Assembly: GCF_014323725.1 (NCBI RefSeq)
Contig: NZ_JABVED010000012.1
Span: 205,852 to 240,902, forward strand
Length of the DNA: 35,051 nucleotides
Direction of reading: 5' to 3'
DNA from: Actinokineospora xionganensis
Lineage (GTDB): Bacteria > Actinomycetota > Actinomycetes > Mycobacteriales > Pseudonocardiaceae
Part shown: piece by piece, positions 1 to 8,300 of the stretch
Numbering within the stretch: the first letter of the stretch is position 1
Layout of the letters: every line of letters begins with the position of its first letter
The notes under the pieces: model-generated
Database searches by the model: none
What the model was told of the DNA's origin: nothing
What the model saw: the letters and a program-made list of their open reading frames with translations, nothing else
Position numbers and translations under genes: made by a program

Positions 1-22
1 ATGGGTGACGTTCACGATTGCC

Positions 23-85
23 GGAACGTTGATCTCGATGTTTTGAACGTTGGACTCAGTGTTCTGAACGTTGGACTCGCGCGGG
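23..85. repeat. Three tandem 21-bp repeats (AACGTT core)
   Basis: Three consecutive 21-base units start at 23, 44 and 65. The last two share TGAACGTTGGACTC exactly; the first is diverged (GGAACGTTGATCTC). A further ACGTT lies 18 bases before the first unit. The array sits directly behind the stop codon of the glutamate dehydrogenase gene and runs to the window edge, so its full length is unknown. Because 21 is a multiple of three, it could also be the edge of a coding repeat on either strand, giving a 7-residue periodic peptide. Confidence 0.7.
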
Positions 86-87
86 GG

Positions 88-3000
88 TTAGCGGACCATG
101 CTGCGGATTTGGCGGGCGGCCACCGAGAGGGTGGCCAGGTCGAACGTGCCCGAGTTGTAGATCTCCGCGAGGGAGGCGCGGGCCCGCGACAGGCGCGAGG
201 CGTTCCCGTGTTCCCAGGCGGCGATCTTGGCGTCGGCCGAGTCGCCCGGGTCGCTCTGGCGCAGGACGTCCAACGTGATCGCGCGCAGCGAACCGTAGAA
301 GTCGTCCCGCAACGCGAGCCGTGCCAGCGCGTGCCAGCGGTTGCCCCGCTCCAACGCGCTGACGGCGGTCAGCATCGCGTCGATGTTGAGGTGGTCCGAC
401 AGGGCGAAGTAGAGATCAGCCGTCTCCAACGCGCTTCGCTCGTCGTAGCCCTCGTCGCGCTCCGCCAGCTCCGCCACCTCGATGATGTCGAGCAGGCAGT
501 ACCAGTCGAGCATCGCCGAGATCCTCTTGGCGAGGTCCGCGGGCGCTCCCCCGGCGATCATCTGCTCGGCTTCGGCCTCCGCCTCTTCGCGCGCGCTCCC
601 GCGAAGCAAACCGCTGACATGCTGGCTCAAACTGCCGACAGCGTCGTGGAAGCGGATGATCTCCGCGCCCACGGCGAGCGGCTGCGGCCGGTTGGTCAGC
701 AGCCAGCGCGACGCGCGGTCGAGGAGGCGGCGGGTGGCGAGGACCATCTGGTCGGCGATGTCGGTCGGGACCACGTTGTCGAGCGCCGCGATCTCCTCCC
801 ACACCGCGGGCAGGTCATAGATCCGCGTCGCGGCGGCGAACGCCCGGACCGCGTCGGTCGGACTCGCGCTGATCTCCTCGGCGAGCCGGTAGGCGTACGA
901 GATGCCCGCGCCGTCGACGACCTCGTTCACCAGCAGGGTCGTGGTGATCTGCCTGCTCAGCGGGTGGCTGCCGATCGCCTTGCCGAACCGGTCGCGCAGC
1001 TGGGTCGGGAAGTACTCCGGCAGCCTGCGGGCGAACACGTCCTGGTCGGGCAGCTCGGAAGCGAGCACCTTCTCCTTGAGCGACAGCTTCACATGCGCCA
1101 ACAGCGTGGCCAGTTCGGGTGAGCTCAGCGCGTCGCCCGCCTTGTCCATCGCCTTGAACTGCTCACGCGTGGGCAGCGCCTCCAGGCGGCGGTCGAGGCC
1201 GCTATCGCGCTCCAGCGACTCGACCAGGCGCGCGTGCACCGACAGCATCGGCGCGGCGTGCGCGCGGCTGACGCCGAGCACCGCGTTCTGCCGGTAGTTG
1301 TCGGCCAGCACCAGGTCGGCGACCTCGTCGGTCATCTCAGCCAGCAGGGCGTTGCGCTGCCGGCCGTCCAGATCGTCGTCGCGGCACAGCTCGTCGAGCA
1401 GGATCTTGATGTTGACCTCGTGGTCGGAGCAGTCGACTCCGGCCGAGTTGTCCAGGGCGTCGGTGTTCACCTTGCCGCCGGACCGGGCGAACTCGATGCG
1501 GCCGCGCTGGGTCAGGCCCAGGTTGCCGCCCTCACCGACAACCTTGACCCGCAGCGCGGAGCCGTCGACCCGGATGGCGTCGTTGGCCTTGTCGCCCACG
1601 TCGGCGTGCGACTCCGTGGACGCCTTGACGTAGGTGCCGATGCCACCGTTCCACAGCAGATCGACCTCGGCGAGCAGGATCGCGTTCATCAGCTCTTGGG
1701 GCGAGAGCTTCTCGACCCCCACCGGCAGGCTCAGCGCGCGCGCCGCCTGCGGGCTGATCGGGATCGACTTGAGGCTGCGCGGCCACACGCCGCCACCCTC
1801 GCTGATCAGCGTGCGGTCGTAGTCGTCCCACGACGAGCGCGGCAGCTCGAACAGGCGCTTGCGCTCGGCGAAAGCCGCCGCCGTGGTGGGTTCCGGGTCG
1901 ATGAAGATGTGCCGGTGGTCGAACGCGGCGACCAGGCGGATGTGCTCGGAGAGCAGCATGCCGTTGCCGAAGACGTCGCCGGACATGTCGCCGACGCCGA
2001 CCACGGTGAACGGCTGGGTCTGGGTGTCGAGGCCCAGCTCCCGGAAGTGCCGCTTCACGCTCTCCCACGCGCCGCGGGCGGTGATGCCCATGGCCTTGTG
2101 GTCGTAGCCGACCGAGCCGCCGCTGGCGAACGCGTCGCCGAGCCAGAAGCCGTAGCTCTTGGCGACCTCGTTGGCGATGTCGGAGAACGTCGCGGTGCCC
2201 TTGTCGGCGGCGACGACCAGGTACGTGTCGTCGGCGTCGTAACGGACGACGTCCTTGGCGGGGACGACCTTGCCGGTCTCCAGGTTGTCGGTCAGGTCGA
2301 GCAGGCCGGAGATGAACATGCGGTAGCAGGCGATGCCCTCGGCCATAAAGGCCTCGCGGTCGGCCGCCGGGTCGCCGGTGGGCACGGCGGGCTTCTTCAC
2401 GAAGAAGCCGCCCTTGGCGCCGACCGGGACGATCACGGCGTTCTTGACCGCCTGCGCCTTGACCAGGCCCAGCACCTCGGTGCGGAAGTCCTCGCGCCGG
2501 TCGGACCAGCGCAGACCACCGCGAGCCACGGAACCGAAGCGCAGGTGGACACCTTCGACGCGCGGGGAGCAGACGAAGATCTCAAACCGCGGGCGCGGCT
2601 CGGGCAGTTCGGGGACCGCGCGGGGCTCCAGCTTGATCGCCAGGTACGACCGGAGCCTGCCCTCGGCGTCGCGGACGAAGTAGTTCGTGCGCAGGGTGGC
2701 CCGGATCAGCGTGAGCAGGCTGCGCAGGATCCGGTCCTCGTCGAGGCTGGTCACGCTGTCGATCATGGTGGTGATCTCGGCGATCCGGTGCTCGATCTGG
2801 GTGCGCCGCTCCTCCTCCGGGGATGCCGGGTCGAAGCTGGCCTCGAACAGGCCGACCAGCGCGGTCGCGACCTGCGTGTGGGCCAGGACGGCGTCCTCGA
2901 TGTACTCCTGGCTGTAGGGCGTGCCCGCCTGGCGCAGGTAGCGCGAGTAGGCGCGCAGGACCGAGGCCTGCCGCCACGTCAGACCGCCGCGCAGGACGAG

Positions 3001-5031
3001 GGCGTTGAAGTTGTCGGACTCGGCGTCCCCACGCCAGGTGGCGGCGAACGCCTCCTGGAAGTCGACCTTGAGCGCGTCGATCTGTTCGGCCGTGCGGCTC
3101 GCCAGCACGCTCGGCTCGATGCGCAGGCCGAAGTCGTAGATCCACCAGCGCTCGCCGTCCTCGCGGTGCAACTCGTACGGGCGCTCGTCGATGACCTCGA
3201 CGCCCATCTGCTGCAGCATCGGCAGCACCTTCGACAGGGTCACGCCCTCGCCGGCGAGGTAGAGCTTGAAGCGGCGCTCCCCCGGCTCGGCGTCCCCGGG
3301 GACGTAGAACGACATGTCGAGGTCTTGATCGTCCCGCAGGCCCTGCAGTTTGCGCAGGTCGGCAAGGGCGTCGGTGGCGTCGAAGTCTTCCTTGTACGCC
3401 TCGGGGAACACGCTCGCGAACCGCTGGCCCAGCTCGGTGGGCGACTCGCTGTCGGTGCTGTCACGGCCCTCGCTGAAGACGGCCTCGACCATCCGGTCGT
3501 CCCAGCTGCGGACGGCCTCGGTGAGCCGGTCCTGGATGCGCGCGACGTCCGGGTCGACCTGGCTGCCCGGGTCGGTGTGGACGATGAAGTAGACCTGCGC
3601 GAGCGGGGTCTCGCCGACGCGGGTGCTGAACTCCAGGTTGGTGCCGTTGAGCTCGTCGAGGAGCACTTCCTGCATCGCCACCCGGGTGGTGGTCGTGTAG
3701 CGGTCACGCGGGAGGAAGACGAGGCACGAGAAGAAGCGGCCGTACGGGTCCTTGCGGAGGAACAGGCGCAGCCTGCGTCTGTCGGCCAGCGCGATGACAC
3801 CGGTCGCGGTCGAGTACAACGAGTCCGCTGTGGTGGAGAACAGCTCGGCGCGCGGCCAGTTCTGGATGAGCTCCAGCATGCGCTGGCCGGAGTACGACTC
3901 CATCGGGAAGCCGGCGCGGTGGATGACCTCGCGGACGCGGCGCTCGACCACGGGGATGTCGAGGACGTCCTCGTGCAGGGCGTTCGTGGTGAACACACCC
4001 AGGAAGCGGTGCTCGCCGGTGGCGTTGCCGTCGGCGTCGAAGGTCTTGACGCCCACGAAATACGGGTACGTGGAGCGGTGCACCGTGGACGGCGCGCTGG
4101 CCTCGGTCAGGACGAGCAGGCTCGGCGCCAGCGCCCGCTCCGCGCGGTCGGGACCGGCGGTGAGGCTGCGGGAGGCGAGGCTGTCCTGGCGCAGGACACC
4201 GAGCCCGGTGGCCAGCACGGCGCGCAGGGCCGGGTCGCCCTCGGCTTCGACCAGCTCGTAGTGCCGGTAGCCGAGGAAGGTGAAGTGACCGTCGGCGAGC
4301 CAGCGCAGCAGCGCGGCGCCGTCGGCGATCTGCTCGGCCTCCAGGGACGGCGGGTCGGCCTCCAGCTGGTCGGCGAGCGCGCGGGCGGTGCTGATCATCC
4401 GGTCGGTGTCCTCGACGACCTCGCGGACGTCGTTGAGCACCGACAGCAGGCTGTTCTCGATGTCGCGGGCGCGGTCGGCGTCGGAGACGAGGTCGACCTC
4501 GATGTACATCCACGACTCGGCGAAAGTGCCCTCCGGCGGGTCGTCCGGGTCGCAGGTGGGCAGGACTTCCCGCAGCCCGCCCGCGACATCGCGGCGGACC
4601 ACGACGATCGGGTGCACGACCCGCTGAACCTGCACGCCGCTGCGCACGAGCTCGGCGGAGACGGACTCCACGAGGTAGGGCATGTCGTCGGTGACGAGCT
4701 GCACGACGGAGCCGGGGGTGCTCCAGCCGTCCTGGCCGGAGTCGGGGTTCACCATGCGCACGGCAGGGCGGCCCTTGACCCGCTTCTCAGCCAGCTGCGC
4801 GTGCGACCGCACGGCGCCGACGAGGTCCACGGGATCGTCGTCGAGCACCTCTTCCGGTGGGATGTACCGGTAATAGAGGCGAATCAGGTCAGCGATGTCG
4901 GGCGCTTGCTCCGCCGCCCGCTCGATGAGGTCGTCTCGGATTTGTTCGGGGCTGACCGGCCGTCCGTCGGACGCCGAACCGTCGACGCTGACGGCTCCGT
5001 CGGTGCGGGACGAAATTCCAGTCGAGGTCAT
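88..5031 (-). CDS. gdh: NAD-specific glutamate dehydrogenase, 180-kDa class
   Basis: This large catabolic enzyme oxidises glutamate to 2-oxoglutarate and ammonia with NAD+ in the cytoplasm. The chosen ATG at 5031 gives 1647 residues, matching the length of the Streptomyces 180-kDa enzyme; an open frame continues to 5118 but the extra residues look non-coding. A GGAG lies about 12 bases before the ATG. The N-terminal half is the long regulatory region of the family (ACT-like). The catalytic part shows GGLRWSDRREDFRTEVLGL, then PVGAKGGFF with the substrate lysine near residue 873. A glycine-rich nucleotide-binding stretch, VVGVGDMSGDVFGNG, follows near residues 1005-1025. The gene is last in a leftward run after the TPR/GGDEF gene, with a 276-base gap and its own inverted repeat, so it probably has its own promoter. 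The family assignment is secure; allosteric control is not readable from sequence. Confidence 0.96.
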   Translation of the reverse strand: MTSTGISSRTDGAVSVDGSASDGRPVSPEQIRDDLIERAAEQAPDIADLIRLYYRYIPPEEVLDDDPVDLVGAVRSHAQLAEKRVKGRPAVRMVNPDSGQDGWSTPGSVVQLVTDDMPYLVESVSAELVRSGVQVQRVVHPIVVVRRDVAGGLREVLPTCDPDDPPEGTFAESWMYIEVDLVSDADRARDIENSLLSVLNDVREVVEDTDRMISTARALADQLEADPPSLEAEQIADGAALLRWLADGHFTFLGYRHYELVEAEGDPALRAVLATGLGVLRQDSLASRSLTAGPDRAERALAPSLLVLTEASAPSTVHRSTYPYFVGVKTFDADGNATGEHRFLGVFTTNALHEDVLDIPVVERRVREVIHRAGFPMESYSGQRMLELIQNWPRAELFSTTADSLYSTATGVIALADRRRLRLFLRKDPYGRFFSCLVFLPRDRYTTTTRVAMQEVLLDELNGTNLEFSTRVGETPLAQVYFIVHTDPGSQVDPDVARIQDRLTEAVRSWDDRMVEAVFSEGRDSTDSESPTELGQRFASVFPEAYKEDFDATDALADLRKLQGLRDDQDLDMSFYVPGDAEPGERRFKLYLAGEGVTLSKVLPMLQQMGVEVIDERPYELHREDGERWWIYDFGLRIEPSVLASRTAEQIDALKVDFQEAFAATWRGDAESDNFNALVLRGGLTWRQASVLRAYSRYLRQAGTPYSQEYIEDAVLAHTQVATALVGLFEASFDPASPEEERRTQIEHRIAEITTMIDSVTSLDEDRILRSLLTLIRATLRTNYFVRDAEGRLRSYLAIKLEPRAVPELPEPRPRFEIFVCSPRVEGVHLRFGSVARGGLRWSDRREDFRTEVLGLVKAQAVKNAVIVPVGAKGGFFVKKPAVPTGDPAADREAFMAEGIACYRMFISGLLDLTDNLETGKVVPAKDVVRYDADDTYLVVAADKGTATFSDIANEVAKSYGFWLGDAFASGGSVGYDHKAMGITARGAWESVKRHFRELGLDTQTQPFTVVGVGDMSGDVFGNGMLLSEHIRLVAAFDHRHIFIDPEPTTAAAFAERKRLFELPRSSWDDYDRTLISEGGGVWPRSLKSIPISPQAARALSLPVGVEKLSPQELMNAILLAEVDLLWNGGIGTYVKASTESHADVGDKANDAIRVDGSALRVKVVGEGGNLGLTQRGRIEFARSGGKVNTDALDNSAGVDCSDHEVNIKILLDELCRDDDLDGRQRNALLAEMTDEVADLVLADNYRQNAVLGVSRAHAAPMLSVHARLVESLERDSGLDRRLEALPTREQFKAMDKAGDALSSPELATLLAHVKLSLKEKVLASELPDQDVFARRLPEYFPTQLRDRFGKAIGSHPLSRQITTTLLVNEVVDGAGISYAYRLAEEISASPTDAVRAFAAATRIYDLPAVWEEIAALDNVVPTDIADQMVLATRRLLDRASRWLLTNRPQPLAVGAEIIRFHDAVGSLSQHVSGLLRGSAREEAEAEAEQMIAGGAPADLAKRISAMLDWYCLLDIIEVAELAERDEGYDERSALETADLYFALSDHLNIDAMLTAVSALERGNRWHALARLALRDDFYGSLRAITLDVLRQSDPGDSADAKIAAWEHGNASRLSRARASLAEIYNSGTFDLATLSVAARQIRSMVR

Positions 5032-5052
5032 TTTCAGGCGACTCCACGCTAG

Positions 5053-5072
5053 GTGGCACGCCGGTGTGCCAC
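5053..5072. promoter_or_regulatory. Inverted repeat upstream of gdh
   Basis: The perfect 7-bp arms GTGGCAC and GTGCCAC are separated by 6 bases, ending 22 bases before the gdh ATG. On the minus strand a TAGCGT (5046-5051), a plausible -10, follows immediately, so the repeat would lie in or next to the promoter. It may bind a regulator or form a hairpin in the leader; no specific regulator is recognised. Confidence 0.4.
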
Positions 5073-5307
5073 ATGCAACCCACACACTAGTGCCGCCGTG
5101 GGGCGGGCCGGGCAGCACCGGGGGCGGTCGTTGGATGCTGTCGGAAGTTGTTGCCGATAGTGGGTTTCACGGGGTCGGTGTGTCCGGTTTGGACGGGTGG
5201 GCCGTTCGGTCGCAGGCCCGGGGGCTTACCGGTGAGTACAGCGTGACGGCTCCGCCGAGGGCTGTCGACTCGCGGAGAGCGGCGTGTGGCTGGGTGCCCG
5301 GTAAGGC

Positions 5308-8300
5308 TCAGCCGCTGTCGATGTCGGCAGGCGCCCATTCGGACGAGCGGTGCCTGCCGCGGAAGTTGGAGCGGGTGTTGCCCGCCGCGGGTGGCGGGGC
5401 GTCCTCCGGAGCTCGGCGGCGGCCACCCGCGGGCTGCTCTTGCGGCGTGGCGGGGATGTCGTCGACGGCGCGGGCGTCGGCGGCCCAGGTTCCCGACGGG
5501 GTCGGCGGTGGCTGGGTGGTCTCCTGGTAGGCCACCATCGCTTCGGCGAGCAGTTCGGCCAGACCGCTGGAGGACCGCTCGCGGCGGGCCGTGCGGCGGA
5601 CCGCGGAGGCCTGGCTGCCGCCATCGACGGCGGAGAGGCGGCGGGCGCGTTCCTCGTCGGTCTTGCCCGCGGTGCGCCGGGCCCAGGCGGCGGCGGCCGC
5701 GGAGCGAGCCGCTCCGGGGATCACGTCGACGGGTGCGGGTTCCTTGGCTACCGCGGGTTCCTTGGCGGGCGCGGCGGGCTCTTGGGCCACGCGAGCGGGT
5801 TCCCGGGCAGCGGATTCCCGGGGGGCATCGAGCTCCTGGGTCACGCGAGCGGATTCCCGTGCAGCGGATTCTCGGGCAGCGGGTTCGCTGGCAGCGGCGG
5901 GCTCTTGGGCCGCGGGCGGATCCTGAGTGACGGCGGCTGGCGCGTTCGCCGCCGTCGTCTCCCGTGCGGGTTCGGGGGCGGACGGCGCGTCGACCACGGG
6001 CGGGTCGGCGGCGCGGCGGGACGCCCGGGAAGGCGACTGCGCGGTCGCGACCATTTCCGACGGTGCGGGAGCCTGCTCCGCAGGACTGCCTGCGGGGTCC
6101 GGTCGGGTGGAAGTCTCTTCGCTCGACCTCCGACCGACGGGCTCCGTCGAGCCTGCCTCCGCGGGTTCGGTGGAGTCGGGCGAGTCCGAGCGCCTGGACA
6201 CCTCCGGCGCGGGGTCCAGCGGCTCCGCTGACGCCTCGCGGGCCAATCGCACGGACGGTTCCGCCCGCGAGCCGCTGGAGTCCCCCTGATCGGACGTGGG
6301 GTCCAGCCCAGCGGATTCGGCGGATGCCCGACGCTGCGCGCGGGACGGTTTCGCGGTGGAGGCGGTCGGTTCGAGGGCGCCCGTGTTGTGGGCGATCGCG
6401 GAGTGGTCCTCGGACGGGGTTGCGCTGTCGGCCGCCGCCCTGCGGGCCGCGCGCGACGACGCGACGACGGCTGAGGCGGCGCTCTCCGACCTGCCTGCCG
6501 GCGCGGTGGACTGGGGGGCGCCCGAGTCGTGGACGTCGAAGACCCCGCTCGAACGGGAGGCCTCGGTGTACCGGCCCGCGTCCTCGGTCGTGTTAGGCGG
6601 CCCGGTCGGTGTCACGGGCTCGGGGGCTACTCCGGCAGGCGCAGTGGGCGCAGCGGCGGGAGGGGCGGTGTCGGGAAGGGCAGCGGGAGACGTGTCAGGA
6701 CGTCGGGTAAGCGGCGTGGTCGGCGAAGCGTCGGCCACGGCCGGGCCTGCTGGGTGATCCGCAGCCGCAGGCTCCGTCTTGGGCGCGGCGCCCGGTCCGG
6801 TGGTTGCGCCGCGCGGACCTGTCTCGGCGGCACGGTCACCGCTTGGGGGCGCGATAACCGACGCGGTGGCGTCGGCGGGCGGAAAGGGGGCGACCACCGA
6901 CTCCGCCGGCGTCAGGTCGGTCCCGGCACGCTCGCCTGGCTGCGCACCGCCCGAGAGGCCGACACCGCGAAGCGCGGAGAACCCGAGCCATTCGCTGGAG
7001 ACCGCGATGGCACGTTCCTCATCGGATTCAACGTCGGCGAGGCCGGTGTCCGCGCTGGGGAAGTCGGGTGCGGCGGGCGGACGCTCGGCACCGGCGGCCG
7101 CTTCGCCCGCGGTGGGGAAGCGGACTTCGGCAGGCGGGCGCACGACATCCGCGACCGCTTCGCCCGCGGTGGACCGCTCGGGAGTCTGCTGTCTCGAACG
7201 CCGGGACACGTCGGGCGTCGCGGGCTCCCGCTCCCCCTCGGCGCTCCGCGTGGCCAGGGTGGGCGCGGGCGGCGCGGTGCCGGTGTCCACGGCCGAGCCA
7301 TCGTGGCCGGTCGCGGCGGCGGCCTCGGCTTCCGCACGGGCACGGCTGCGCCTGCCGGGACGGTCCTCCACGGGACTGCCGGCTGTCGCGGACGCGGCGG
7401 ACTCGGCTTCCGCCCGAGCACGGCCGCGCCTGCCAAGACCCTCCTCCGCAAGACCGTCGGCGGCCGGGGACGCGGCGGGCTCGGTGGGCGCCGCACGTCT
7501 GCGTGGCAGGGCGCCCGACTGTGCCGTCTCGGCGTCCACCCGCGACGGCTCGGCGGCAGGCGCGACCAGTGCGCTGAGCCGGGCGAGCATGTCGGCGGTC
7601 GACGGCGGCGGTTCGACGTCCGGATCGGGCTCCGGCGAAGGCACCTCGTCGGGCGTCGGGGTCTGGGACGGAGCGGGTTTGGGCTCGACCGGAAGCGGCG
7701 GGCGCTCGGGCGGGGTCGGGATGTTCGGGCCCTCGGGCGGGGTCGGCACGTTGTCCGGCTCGGGCATCGGCGGAGTCGTCGCCGTGTCGGTGTCGAACAT
7801 CGACTCGTACGGGTCTTCGTCCGGGGCCCGGCGGCGGCCGCCACCGCCGCGGGGCTCGATGCCGAACCGGCTGAGCAGCGCCTGGGCGTCGGAAACCGGC
7901 GCGGTGACCGGCTTTTCGGACCGCGCCGCGCCGCGGTCGCGGCGACTGGGGGCCGGGCTCTCCGCCGCCGACTCGGGCTTGGCCTTCGCGTCGGCGACCA
8001 GGTCAGCCGACACGGGCCAGGGTGCGGGGTTCTCGGGAAGCCCGGTCGCGGGACCGGACGTGGCTTGGGCGGAACGGTTCGGGGCGGTGTCGGTTCCCTC
8101 CTGCTCCGGGTCCGGGGCGCGGCGCCTGCGCCGAGGCAGCGGCGCGTCGGGGGCGATGGCCTCGCTGAGCTGCTCCTGCATCCCCGACCGGGCAGCCTCC
8201 AGGAGAGCGCTCACACCCTGCGGCTCCTCCGCCGTCGCGGGAACCGCGGGGTCCGGTGGCGTGGGTGCGGCAGGCTCGGAAGTGGCAGCCGAGGACACCG

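Noticed and set aside
1..87. CRISPR array
   Set aside because: The 21-base units are directly adjacent without variable spacers.
1234..5052. 1272-codon rightward open frame
   Set aside because: It is the antisense shadow of the glutamate dehydrogenase gene; composition is His/Arg/Val/Gly-rich with no recognisable domain, and the minus strand has clear catalytic motifs.
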